A DNA stretch of 32,907 nt from an uncultured Lachnospiraceae bacterium (GTDB lineage: Bacteria; Bacillota; Clostridia; Lachnospirales; Lachnospiraceae). Made by a program: the position numbers and the translations under genes. How positions within the stretch are numbered: position 1 is the first letter of the stretch; every line of letters starts with the position of its first letter. The notes beneath the pieces were generated by a model, which was not told the DNA's origin, searched no databases, and saw only the letters and a list, made by a program, of their open reading frames with translations. The stretch covers positions 1 through 32,907 of the forward strand of contig CALWEP010000226.1 in assembly GCA_944377325.1 (NCBI GenBank). Reading direction: 5' to 3'. Below, piece after piece: positions 15,812-23,544 of this stretch.

Positions 15812-15818
15812 GTATAAT
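15789..15818 (+). promoter_or_regulatory. Promoter for the aldo/keto reductase operon, nested in the terminator
   Basis: TTGCAT (15789-15794), an 18-base spacer and a perfect TATAAT (15813-15818), which begins one base after the terminator's T tract. The leader to ATG 15858 is about 33 bases and contains AAAGGAGGGG. Confidence 0.6.
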
Positions 15819-15857
15819 GGACCATATATGAGCATTTGAAAAAGGAGGGGTTTTACT

Positions 15858-16883
15858 ATGAAGGATATGGTTACGCTGGGGAAAACGGGGATTACGGTCT
15901 CCAAAAACGGGTTCGGCGCGCTTCCCGTGCAGAGAGTGGGCATGGAGAAAGCGGTGGAGCTGCTCCGGAATGCTTATAAGGGAGGCTTCCGCTTTTTTGA
16001 CACGGCCCGGTCCTACTCCGACAGTGAGGAAAAGCTGGGAGAAGCGCTGGGGGACGTGAGAAAGGACATTTATCTGGCCACAAAAACTCCGGCCGGAGAC
16101 GGAGACGGTCTGAAGAGAGATCTGGAAACCTCTCTGAAGCTTCTGAAAACGGATTACATTGACATTTTTCAGTTCCACAATCCTGCTTTCTGTCCCAAAC
16201 CGGGGGACGGGACAGGGCTTTATGAGGCCATGGCGGACGCAAAGGAGCAGGGAATGGTACGTCATATCGGAATCACCAACCACCGCCTTCATGTGGCGGA
16301 GGAAGCGGTTGCCTCCGGACTGTACGAAACGCTTCAGTTTCCGTTCTGCTATCTGGCGACGGAGAGAGATCTGGAGCTGGTGGAGAAGTGCAGACAGGCG
16401 GATATGGGATTTATCGCCATGAAGGCTCTGTCAGGAGGACTGATTACCAATGCGGCTGCCGCCTACGCTTATCTGGCCGGCTTCGAAGGCGTGCTGCCCA
16501 TATGGGGAATTCAGCGGCAGAAGGAGCTGGAGGAATTTCTGAGCTTTATGGATCAGCCGCCCAGATTGGACGGAGAGCTGCAGGCGGTGATTGAAAGGGA
16601 CAGAAAAGAGCTGGCGGGAAATTTCTGCCGGGGCTGCGGCTACTGCATGCCCTGCCCGGCGGGAATTGAGATTAATACCTGTGCCCGGATGAGCCTGCTG
16701 ATCCGCCGTTCTCCTTCAGAGGTGCAGCTGACGGAGAAGGCGCAGGCCATGATGAAAAAGATCGAAGGCTGTCTCCACTGCGGAGCCTGCTCGAAGAAAT
16801 GTCCCTACGGTCTGGATACGCCTAAGCTGCTGGAGGACAATTACAGGGATTACCAGGAAATTTTGGCCGGAAAGCCTCTGTAG
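15858..16883 (+). CDS. Aldo/keto reductase with C-terminal ferredoxin domain
   Basis: Residues 1-240 form an aldo/keto reductase barrel with the full catalytic tetrad: D48, Y53 (FFDTARSYSD), K76 (LATKT) and H107 (QFHNP). Residues 257-320 form a ferredoxin-like tail with two cysteine sets, C257-x2-C-x2-C-x2-C266 and C305-x2-C-x2-C-x3-C315-P, the layout of two [4Fe-4S] clusters. Such AKRs are common in anaerobes; the clusters may link NAD(P)H or ferredoxin to the barrel, but their role is not settled. A strong ribosome site (AAAGGAGGGG) precedes ATG 15858. A nitroreductase and an S66 peptidase follow in the same operon, and an OYE-type enzyme precedes it. Confidence 0.92.
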   Translation: MKDMVTLGKTGITVSKNGFGALPVQRVGMEKAVELLRNAYKGGFRFFDTARSYSDSEEKLGEALGDVRKDIYLATKTPAGDGDGLKRDLETSLKLLKTDYIDIFQFHNPAFCPKPGDGTGLYEAMADAKEQGMVRHIGITNHRLHVAEEAVASGLYETLQFPFCYLATERDLELVEKCRQADMGFIAMKALSGGLITNAAAAYAYLAGFEGVLPIWGIQRQKELEEFLSFMDQPPRLDGELQAVIERDRKELAGNFCRGCGYCMPCPAGIEINTCARMSLLIRRSPSEVQLTEKAQAMMKKIEGCLHCGACSKKCPYGLDTPKLLEDNYRDYQEILAGKPL

Positions 16884-16904
16884 GCAGAAAGGAGGGCATG
16901 GAAA

Positions 16905-17402
16905 ATGAATGCAATTTTCAAGCGGATCAGTGTGAGAAAGTATAAGAGTCTGCCGGTGGAGGCGGAGAAGACGGAGAAAATACTGCGGGCTGCCATGGCG
17001 GCTCCGTCTGCGAGAAATCAGCAGCCCTGGGAATTTTTTGTGGTTACGGACAGAGAGAAGATCGGAGAGCTGGCCGCGTGCAGCCCTTACGCAGGATTTT
17101 TAAAAGACGCTCCCATGGCCATTGTGCCCTGCTTCCGTACGGAGGGTTTGACCGCTCCCGCTTATGCGGAAATTGATATGAGCATTGCTACGGAGAATCT
17201 GATGCTGGAGGCGGCGGACCTGGGGCTGGGAACCTGCTGGATGGGAATTGCTCCCATAAGGGAACGGATGGATGCGGTCAACCGGGTTCTGGGGAATCCG
17301 GAAGGACTGGAGGCCTTCGCCCTGGTTTCCTGCGGGTATCCGGCAGAGGAACGGGCGCAGCAGGATCGCTATGAAGAGAGCAGGATCCACTGGATCCGCT
17401 GA
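16905..17402 (+). CDS. Nitroreductase-family FMN oxidoreductase
   Basis: The 165-residue product has the short nitroreductase plan: ISVRKYKSLPVE at the start (the R-S/R-x-R FMN-phosphate site), MAAPSARNQQPWEFFVV (FMN contact), IDMSIATENLMLEAADLGLGTCWMG (dimer helix and flavin-facing loop) and VSCGYPAEER at the end. It should work as an FMN dimer using NAD(P)H. Natural substrates may be quinones, nitro compounds or an activated alkene. It lies 21 bases after the AKR stop, with GAAAGGAGG before its ATG, and is followed by the S66 peptidase gene 18 bases later. Confidence 0.92.
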   Translation: MNAIFKRISVRKYKSLPVEAEKTEKILRAAMAAPSARNQQPWEFFVVTDREKIGELAACSPYAGFLKDAPMAIVPCFRTEGLTAPAYAEIDMSIATENLMLEAADLGLGTCWMGIAPIRERMDAVNRVLGNPEGLEAFALVSCGYPAEERAQQDRYEESRIHWIR

Positions 17403-17420
17403 CGGGAAAAGGAGGAAGTC

Positions 17421-18476
17421 ATGAAATATCCGAAACCACTGGGAGAAAAGGGGACCATCGGATTTGTGGCCCCGTCCTTCGGCTGCGCCAGGGGACCTTA
17501 CAGAGTGATGTTTGATCACAGTCTGGAGGTGTTTGCCGCTATGGGACACGGGCTGGATCCGGGGCCCAACTGTTATGAGGAGAGAGGGATCGGAATCAGC
17601 AATACGCCGGAAGCCTGCGGGAAGGAGCTGACGGAGTGGTACTGCAGAAAGGAAAATGACGTTCTCATTTCCTGCGGCGGCGGAGAGCTGATGTGCGAGA
17701 CCCTGGATTACGTGGATTTTGAAAGGATCCGGCAGGCTGATCCAAAATGGTATATGGGATTTTCCGACAATACCAATTTCACCTTTCTGCTGAACACGCT
17801 GTGCGATACGGCGTCTGTCTACGGCCCCTGCGCCCCGTCCTTCGGAATGGAGCCGTGGCATCCGTCTCTGAGGGATGCCTATGAGCTGATACGGGGACGG
17901 AAGACGGAGGTGAAGGGATATCCGGACTGGGAGAGGTCGGCCGGTCCGGGGGTTCCTGAGGAGGGGAAAGATCCGCTGGCTCCCTACGAGCTGACTGAGG
18001 AGAAGGTGCTCCGAAGCTTTGTGGGAGACAGACAGGCAGAACCGGAGGAGGAACTGGTATTTTCCGGCCGCCTGACAGGCGGCTGCCTGGACTGCCTGGC
18101 CAATCTGGCGGGAACCTGCTATGACAGGGCGGAGGAGTTTTCCGCCCGATATGAGGATGACGGAATTATCTGGTTTCTGGAATCCTGCGATCTGGGAGTG
18201 ATGGCCATTCGGCGGGCCATCTGGGAGCTGAAGCAGGCCGGATGGTTTCGCCATGTGAAAGGCTTTCTCATCGGACGTCCTCTCTGTTTCGGAGAACAGG
18301 CGATGGGGCTGGATCAGTACCGGGCGGTGACGGAACTGCTGTCTTCCTGCGGCGTACCGGTGATCATGGACGCGGATTTCGGCCATCTTCCGCCTATGAT
18401 GCCGCTGATCAGCGGGGCAGCTGCAAAGGTTCGGGTAAAGGGCAATGATCTGACCGTTCAATACGAGAAAAAATAA
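17421..18476 (+). CDS. S66-family serine carboxypeptidase (LD-carboxypeptidase / MccF-like)
   Basis: The 351-residue product has the S66 pattern: GTIGFVAPSFG at the start, ISCGGGELMCETL, the nucleophile elbow GFSDNTNF (Ser115), GRLTGGCLDCLANLAGT, FLESCD (Glu254) and FGHLPP (His322), which together give the Ser-Glu-His triad. Family members are either LD-carboxypeptidases that trim murein tetrapeptides in the cytoplasm, or MccF-type enzymes that inactivate microcin C-like toxic amidates. The length and the NTNF variant of the elbow favour the MccF-like branch, but this is uncertain. There is no signal peptide. It is the last gene of the AKR-nitroreductase operon, with an AAAGGAGG site before ATG 17421. 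Confidence 0.87.
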   Translation: MKYPKPLGEKGTIGFVAPSFGCARGPYRVMFDHSLEVFAAMGHGLDPGPNCYEERGIGISNTPEACGKELTEWYCRKENDVLISCGGGELMCETLDYVDFERIRQADPKWYMGFSDNTNFTFLLNTLCDTASVYGPCAPSFGMEPWHPSLRDAYELIRGRKTEVKGYPDWERSAGPGVPEEGKDPLAPYELTEEKVLRSFVGDRQAEPEEELVFSGRLTGGCLDCLANLAGTCYDRAEEFSARYEDDGIIWFLESCDLGVMAIRRAIWELKQAGWFRHVKGFLIGRPLCFGEQAMGLDQYRAVTELLSSCGVPVIMDADFGHLPPMMPLISGAAAKVRVKGNDLTVQYEKK

Positions 18477-18512
18477 AGCGCAGGCGGAAGCGGGACTGAA
18501 GCCTGAGGAAAG

Positions 18513-18553
18513 GGGCGCGGCTGTTTTTGAAATCCTTGAAAACAGCCGCGCCC
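18513..18553 (+). terminator. Strong hairpin, probable terminator, after the S66 peptidase gene
   Basis: A perfect 15-bp stem (GGGCGCGGCTGTTTT with AAAACAGCCGCGCCC) has an 11-base loop. It lacks a T tract downstream, so termination may be partial. The next promoter starts inside its loop. Confidence 0.6.
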
Positions 18554-18564
18554 TGTGATAAAAT
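18536..18564 (+). promoter_or_regulatory. Promoter for the flippase-dtd-ykgJ-dus operon
   Basis: TTGAAA (18536-18541), a 17-base spacer and TAAAAT (18559-18564). The spacer is the right arm of the preceding hairpin. The leader is about 47 bases. Confidence 0.7.
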
Positions 18565-18617
18565 GGGACTGTTTTTGAAACGATACATAAGAGAAGAAAC
18601 AGGAAGGACGGGTGACA

Positions 18618-20228
18618 ATGGGCAAGAAAAACGATAATTATCTGGTACAGGGGAGCATTCTGGCGGCAGCCGGGATCGTGGTGCGGCTGATCGGACTGTT
18701 CTATAAGGTTCCCATGACCAGGATTCTCGGAGATGAGGGAATCGGATACTACAATACGGCTTATGAGATCTACAACATCGGTCTGATTCTGTCGTCCTAC
18801 AGTCTGCCTCTGGCTGTGTCCAAGCAGATCGCCCAGAGCCGGGGAGGAAGAAGGCCGGGAGACGCAAAACGGGTGTTTGACTGCGGAATCGCCTTCGGCG
18901 TGATCACCGGAGGGCTTATGACGGTTCTTTTGCTGGCCGGGGCCGATCTGATTGCCAGCGTCCTGTTTAAAAGTCCGGGAAGCGCTCTGCCTCTTCGGGT
19001 AATGGCGCCTACCATTCTGGTTTTTTCCATAATGGGCGTATTCCGCGGCTTTTTCCAGGGAAGGGGAAATATGATCCCCACATCCATTTCTCAGATCATT
19101 GAGCAGGTGGTTCATGCGGGAGTGAGCATCTGGGCCTCCTACGATTTCATGAAACGATTTGCGGACAAAGAGAATCCCGCTTCCTACGGGGCTGCCGGAG
19201 GAACGCTGGGAACGTTTGTGGGAGCTCTGGCTGCGTTTCTGTTTCTGGCCGCAGTGATGATTCTGTACCGCCGGGGCCACAGTGCCCGCAGAGAGGAGCG
19301 CTGCTCTTCTTATAAAAAAGTAGCGGTGGCTCTGATTCTCACCGTAGTGCCTATTATCCTCAGCCAGACGGTGTATCAGCTGAGCGGAACGGTGGATAAC
19401 TCCATGTTCGGCATTATTATGGGAGGAAAAGGCTTCGGAGAAAAGGAGAGAATGGAGCTTTTGGGAATCTACAGCGGCAAATACCGCCTGCTTACCAATG
19501 TGCCTGTGGCCATCGCCACCTCCCTGGGCGCATCTATGATTCCCAGCATTGTCATGTCCAAAACCATGAAAAAGTACGGGGAAGTGCGGAGGAAGATCTA
19601 TATGACCGTAAAATTTAATATGCTCATCGCCATTCCCTGCGCCGTAGGGATGGGAGTTCTGGCTTCTCCCATTCTTCAGCTGCTTTTCAGAGACAGCAGA
19701 AAGATGTCGGCTCAGCTGCTGATGATGGGCGCTTCCGCCGTGGTGTTTTTTTCTCTGTCTACCGTGACCAATGCGGTGCTCCAGGGAATCGATCAGATGG
19801 TCAGATCGGTGACCCATTCAGCCATTTCTCTGGCGATCCATGCCGTTTTGGTGTATGTGATGCTGGATAAGCTGGAGTGGGGAGTGTACGGCATGGTGGT
19901 GGGAAATGTGACCTTTGCCCTGGTGGTCTGCGTGCTGAACTGGATTTCCATCGGAAGAGCCATGAAATACCGTCAGGAGGTTATGACCACCTTTGTGAAG
20001 CCCTTCCTGGTGTCGGCGGTTATGGGGGCGGCAGCCTTTGCCCTGTATCATCTGGTCTATCTGCTGCTTCACTCCAACGCCCTGGGCCTGCTGATTTCCG
20101 TTCCGGCAGCCATGGCGATCTACGGAGCCGGCGTGGTGGTCACAGGGACCGTAAGGGAAAATGAGCTTGCAGAGATGCCCATGGGGACCAGGCTGCTGCG
20201 GCTGTGCAAAAAGGTGCATCTGATGTAG
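18618..20228 (+). CDS. MOP-superfamily lipid/polysaccharide flippase, SpoVB/YtgP-like
   Basis: The 536-residue product has 14 predicted membrane helices. It begins with the signature LVQGSILAAAGIVVRLIGLFYKVPMTRILGDEGIGYY, then SLPLAVSKQIA and FRGFFQGRGNMIPTSISQIIEQ, the pattern of the PST/SpoVB group. Such proteins flip undecaprenyl-linked sugars or lipid II; SpoVB in Bacillus is needed for spore cortex, YtgP for general wall growth. Which applies here cannot be told from one gene. The ATG at 18618 follows AGGAAGGA by about nine bases; a GTG at 18612 is too close. It heads an operon with dtd, a cysteine-cluster protein and dus. Confidence 0.9.
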   Translation: MGKKNDNYLVQGSILAAAGIVVRLIGLFYKVPMTRILGDEGIGYYNTAYEIYNIGLILSSYSLPLAVSKQIAQSRGGRRPGDAKRVFDCGIAFGVITGGLMTVLLLAGADLIASVLFKSPGSALPLRVMAPTILVFSIMGVFRGFFQGRGNMIPTSISQIIEQVVHAGVSIWASYDFMKRFADKENPASYGAAGGTLGTFVGALAAFLFLAAVMILYRRGHSARREERCSSYKKVAVALILTVVPIILSQTVYQLSGTVDNSMFGIIMGGKGFGEKERMELLGIYSGKYRLLTNVPVAIATSLGASMIPSIVMSKTMKKYGEVRRKIYMTVKFNMLIAIPCAVGMGVLASPILQLLFRDSRKMSAQLLMMGASAVVFFSLSTVTNAVLQGIDQMVRSVTHSAISLAIHAVLVYVMLDKLEWGVYGMVVGNVTFALVVCVLNWISIGRAMKYRQEVMTTFVKPFLVSAVMGAAAFALYHLVYLLLHSNALGLLISVPAAMAIYGAGVVVTGTVRENELAEMPMGTRLLRLCKKVHLM

Positions 20229-20257
20229 AAGAGAAGAACGGAGAGGAGTGAACTGCA

Positions 20258-20710
20258 ATGAGAATGGTGATTCAGCGCGTCACCTCCGCGTCGGTGACCG
20301 TGGAGGAACAGATTGTGGGAGAAATCGGAAAGGGATTTCTGATCCTGCTTGGCGTTCAGGAAGGCGACAATGAGGAGACTGCGGACAGAATGGTGGACAA
20401 GATGGGCCGGCTGAGAATTTTTGAAGACGAAAACGGAAAGACCAATCTTTCCCTGGGGGACGTGGGAGGAGAACTGCTGGTGGTAAGTCAGTTTACCCTC
20501 TATGCGGACTGCCGCAAGGGAAACCGGCCGAGCTTTATTAAGGCGGGGGATCCCCGGGAGGCGGATCGGCTGTATCAGTATGTGCTGAAGGGCTGCCGCC
20601 GCTGGTCCGAAAAGGTGGAAAGCGGACGTTTCGGAGCGCAGATGGAGGTGCGGCTGGTGAATGACGGTCCCTTTACGGTTATTCTGGACAGCGATGAGCT
20701 TTGGAAGTAG
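20258..20710 (+). CDS. dtd: D-aminoacyl-tRNA deacylase
   Basis: DTD removes D-amino acids (and glycine from tRNA-Ala) in the cytoplasm. The 150-residue product is the usual length and has the catalytic SQFTLYAD motif near residue 78, [16 protein letters not shown] at the start, KGNRPSF, and a C-terminal [11 protein letters not shown], where most homologues have Val after GP. It lies 29 bases after the flippase gene, with a GGAGAGGAG site. Confidence 0.96.
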   Translation: MRMVIQRVTSASVTVEEQIVGEIGKGFLILLGVQEGDNEETADRMVDKMGRLRIFEDENGKTNLSLGDVGGELLVVSQFTLYADCRKGNRPSFIKAGDPREADRLYQYVLKGCRRWSEKVESGRFGAQMEVRLVNDGPFTVILDSDELWK

Positions 20711-20728
20711 AAGAATGGAGGGAGAGGC

Positions 20729-21394
20729 ATGAAGCGGGAGGTTCGCATGGAAGAGATCTCCGATGGAAAGCTGTACGGGCCGGAGGATATGGTCCGGGCA
20801 GGCTGCGGCGGCTGCGAGGGCTGTTCAGCCTGCTGCCGCGGGATGGGCAGTTCGGTGGTTTTGGATCCTTTGGATATCTATCGCCTGAATATTTTAGGAA
20901 AAGTGGGGATGGATGAGCTGTTTTCCGGATATCTGGACCTCCATGTGGAGGACGGCCTCATCCTTCCCCATTTGAAAATGGAAGGGGAGGGGGAGGCCTG
21001 CGGTTTTCTGGATGAAAACGGCCGCTGCCGGGTCCACCCGTTTCGGCCGGGCCTGTGCAGGCTGTTCCCCTTGGGCAGATTTTACGAGGACGGGGGGTTC
21101 CGCTACTTTCTTCAGGTGAATGAATGCAGAAAAACCAGCCGGTCCAAGGTGAAGGTGAAACGGTTTATCGATACGCCGGAGCTGGAAAGGAATGAGAGAT
21201 TTGTGGCCGATTGGCATTATTTTCTGCTGGGGGTTCAGGATTTTTTAAAGGGCGAGGAAGGGCGGGAGAGGGCGAGAGACGTCAATACGGCGCTGCTGAA
21301 GCTCTTTTTCTTTGCGCCCTATGAAGGAGAACGGGATTTCTATGAGCAGTTTTATGAGCGGCTGGAAGCCGGAAGACGGCTGATAGGGAAATGA
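20729..21394 (+). CDS. YkgJ-family cysteine-cluster protein
   Basis: The 221-residue product has the defining cluster C26-x2-C29-x2-C32-x2-C35-C36 and a second set in the middle (CGFLDENGRCRVHPFRPGLCRLFPLG), which together likely hold zinc or an Fe-S cluster. Proteins of this family (PF03692) have no settled role; several eukaryotic and bacterial members are linked to metal or cofactor handling. A further conserved Cys lies in VNECRKTSRS. The C-terminal third is helical. It lies in an operon between dtd and dus, hinting at a link with tRNA or translation, which is only guilt by association. Confidence 0.87.
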   Translation: MKREVRMEEISDGKLYGPEDMVRAGCGGCEGCSACCRGMGSSVVLDPLDIYRLNILGKVGMDELFSGYLDLHVEDGLILPHLKMEGEGEACGFLDENGRCRVHPFRPGLCRLFPLGRFYEDGGFRYFLQVNECRKTSRSKVKVKRFIDTPELERNERFVADWHYFLLGVQDFLKGEEGRERARDVNTALLKLFFFAPYEGERDFYEQFYERLEAGRRLIGK

Positions 21395-21409
21395 AAGGCA
21401 GGAGAACGG

Positions 21410-21661
21410 ATGGAATGCAACTATTTTTATCTGGATCATGAGGTGGCCGCGCGGGCGGGAAAGACGGTGCGCTATGACGGCCCGCAGAAGGAGTATAAGG
21501 GGAAAACGGGGATTATGGAAATAGCCTTTGATGAGAACTGCTGTGCGCCTACTCAGGAGCAGCGGTATATCTTCCGGGGAGAGGGATTTTTCCGGATGAT
21601 GACGGGAGAAGAGTTGGAAAGGGAGCTGCCGTATTTTTCCGGAGGGGAGGAGCAGGGATGA
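21410..21661 (+). CDS. Small protein of unknown function
   Basis: I do not recognise this 83-residue protein. It begins MECNYFYLDHEVAARAGKTV, has a central GIMEIAFDENCCAPTQEQRY with a Cys-Cys pair, and ends with an acidic ELERELPYFSGGEEQG. It has no signal peptide or membrane helix. It is likely a real gene: AGGAGA lies about eight bases before the ATG, it fits tightly between the ykgJ-like gene (15-base gap) and dus (ATGA overlap), and it has no competing frame. Its function may be tied to the neighbour's cysteine cluster or to dus. Confidence 0.65.
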   Translation: MECNYFYLDHEVAARAGKTVRYDGPQKEYKGKTGIMEIAFDENCCAPTQEQRYIFRGEGFFRMMTGEELERELPYFSGGEEQG

Positions 21662-22662
21662 AAATCTATGCCGCCCCCATGGAGGGAATTACGGGCTATC
21701 TTTACCGCGGCGCCCATTTCCGGCATTACGGAGGGGCGGACCGGTATTTTACGCCCTTTATTGTGCCGGGGAAAAAGAGGGGCTTTCGCTCCCGGGAGCT
21801 GAACGATATTCTGCCGGAACACAATGAGGGGATACCGGTGATTCCCCAGATTCTGACCAATGACTGGGAGGATTTTCTTCACACCGCCGAGATTTTGAAA
21901 AGCTTCGGGTATGAAGAGGTAAACCTGAATCTGGGCTGTCCGTCCGGAACGGTAGTATCAAAGAAGCGGGGCTCCGGCTTCCTGGCTTTCCCCGGGGAGC
22001 TGGAGCTGTTTTTGGATCGGATCTTTTCCGGGACGGATATGAAGATTTCCGTAAAGACACGGATCGGCCGGGATGATCCGGAGGAATTCGGACCTCTGCT
22101 GGAAATTTTCGGGAAATATCCCATAGAGGAGCTGATCGTTCACCCGCGGGTACGGCAGGATTTTTACAGGAACCGGGTGCGGTGGGACGCCTTTGAAAAG
22201 GCGCTGAAACTGCCGGGTATCCCGGTGTGCTACAACGGAGATATTTTTTCACCGGAGGATCTGGCCCGCTTTCGGGAGGCTTTTCCGGAGACGGACCGAA
22301 TCATGATCGGGAGAGGACTGATCGCCGATCCCCGACTGGCGTCGGCACTGTCCGGCCGGGAGGAGGGAAGCCTTTTAAAGGAGAGCGGGGAGGAAGAGAA
22401 GGAAAGGTTTCTGGCGTTTCATCAGGACCTGCTGGACGGCTATTGCCGGGAAATGTCGGGAGACAGGAACGTTCTGTTCAAAATGAAGGAGCTCTGGGCC
22501 TACATGATTCACCTCTTTCCCGACGGAGAAAGATACGGAAAGAAAATACGGAAGGCAGAGCGGGTGGCGGATTACAGCGTGTGGGTCAGCCGCCTGGTGA
22601 ACGAGCAGGAGATGCTTCCGGCTGCCGATACGTCATTTCTGCGGCAGCCGGCGGAACGATAG
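21658..22662 (+). CDS. dus: tRNA-dihydrouridine synthase
   Basis: Dus enzymes reduce uridine in tRNA D-loops using FMN and NADPH. The 334-residue product begins KIYAAPMEGITGYLYR and has the catalytic NLGCPSG motif (Cys94), SVKTRIG, the VHPRVRQDFYR segment with the usual active-site His, YNGDIFS, and the FMN-phosphate motif IGRGLIADP. After about residue 240 comes the helical tRNA-binding domain. It overlaps the small upstream gene by four bases (ATGA) and converges on the zinc-ribbon gene with only eight bases between stop codons. Confidence 0.93.
   Translation: MKIYAAPMEGITGYLYRGAHFRHYGGADRYFTPFIVPGKKRGFRSRELNDILPEHNEGIPVIPQILTNDWEDFLHTAEILKSFGYEEVNLNLGCPSGTVVSKKRGSGFLAFPGELELFLDRIFSGTDMKISVKTRIGRDDPEEFGPLLEIFGKYPIEELIVHPRVRQDFYRNRVRWDAFEKALKLPGIPVCYNGDIFSPEDLARFREAFPETDRIMIGRGLIADPRLASALSGREEGSLLKESGEEEKERFLAFHQDLLDGYCREMSGDRNVLFKMKELWAYMIHLFPDGERYGKKIRKAERVADYSVWVSRLVNEQEMLPAADTSFLRQPAER
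22618..22651. repeat. Inverted repeat overlapping the 3' end of dus
   Basis: A perfect 10-bp dyad (CCGGCTGCCG with CGGCAGCCGG) with a 14-base loop lies in the last codons of dus. There is no T tract on either strand. It might act as a weak bidirectional terminator or RNA stabiliser for the tightly converging genes, or may be chance. Confidence 0.4.
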
Positions 22663-22670
22663 GGAAGGAC

Positions 22671-23363
22671 CTATTCCTGGTAAAGCCTTCCGTAGAGTTC
22701 CTCACTGAGAGCATCCACATAGGCTGGGTCCGGAAGATCGTGGGCGGTGATCAGAAGGTCCTGAATCAGCTCAAAGCGCTTCAGGGACAGCTCTTCCGGG
22801 GACAGTTCTCCCGCCTCCGCTGCCAGCTGAAGATCCAGGGCTTCTCCTGTATAGGCATCTGTGAAGGAGCGGAGAATTTCCTCCGTGCGCCGGTCCTCTT
22901 CCTTGGCCTTCTCGCCGGCCGACCGGGCGGAGCGGAGGGAGAAGGCGGTCACAATCAGACAGCCGACGGCCATAAGGGTCATCAGAATCTGGAGCAGCAT
23001 CCGGGAGCTGCCGGATATGGAGAAGGGAAGAAGTCCGGCCCACAGGCACAGGGCAGCCGCCCCCAGGACCAGGCCGGTCAGGGCAAAGGCGGCTGCAGAG
23101 GACTTGAGATCCTCCTGCTTCTGCGACTGCTTCACATAGGTATGAACCGGAAGACTGCCGTCAGAATGACGGCTTTCCGGATTTGAGGACAGCTGTTCCT
23201 CCATCAGTCGGGCTTCTTCCTGTCTTTTCAGAGCCAGAGCCTCTTCTTCTTTCTGCTTCAGAGCCAGGGCCTCTTCTCTTGAGGCCAGGAGTGTTCCGCC
23301 GCAGTCGGTGCATACGGTCACTCCCTCTACAAATTCCATGTCACATTTCGGACAGTAAGGCAT
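22671..23363 (-). CDS. Zinc-ribbon membrane protein of unknown function
   Basis: The 230-residue product starts with a zinc ribbon (C4-x2-C7 and, after 10 residues, C18-x2-C21: YCPKCDMEFVEG, VCTDCGGTL). A charged helix follows with a repeated EEALALKxKE/RQE unit (about residues 30-55), probably a coiled coil, then a polar linker, two membrane helices (about residues 89-111 and 121-141), and a helical cytoplasmic tail. Such zinc-ribbon plus membrane proteins are frequent in Lachnospiraceae and have no assigned role. An AAAAGGGGGATC ribosome region precedes the ATG at 23363. It is divergent from degV, with about 180 bases between the starts. Confidence 0.75.
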   Translation of the reverse strand: MPYCPKCDMEFVEGVTVCTDCGGTLLASREEALALKQKEEEALALKRQEEARLMEEQLSSNPESRHSDGSLPVHTYVKQSQKQEDLKSSAAAFALTGLVLGAAALCLWAGLLPFSISGSSRMLLQILMTLMAVGCLIVTAFSLRSARSAGEKAKEEDRRTEEILRSFTDAYTGEALDLQLAAEAGELSPEELSLKRFELIQDLLITAHDLPDPAYVDALSEELYGRLYQE

Positions 23364-23544
23364 ACGGATCCCCCTTTTTCATACGTGATGCTTATAATAT
23401 ACTTCAAAAACAGGCGGCCTGTCCAGCGGGAGCGGGCGGTTTTTCCGCAGGAGGAATTTCCCCTTCCATTTTCCTGCGAAATAGGATAAAATGAAACTCA
23501 GGTATGCCCCAGGGCAGCCGGATCATACAGGAAGGAGAAGGGAA

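Noticed and set aside
17100..19817. A 905-codon open frame on the minus strand across the nitroreductase, S66 and flippase genes
   Set aside because: It runs antisense through three recognised genes and their promoter, with low-complexity His/Ser/Arg composition; a shadow of codon bias.
23399..23480. Small GC-rich stems (such as GCGG/CCGC) in the gap between the zinc-ribbon gene and degV, considered as a riboswitch or terminator
   Set aside because: The stems are only four to five base pairs, have no T tract, and show no known riboswitch core.
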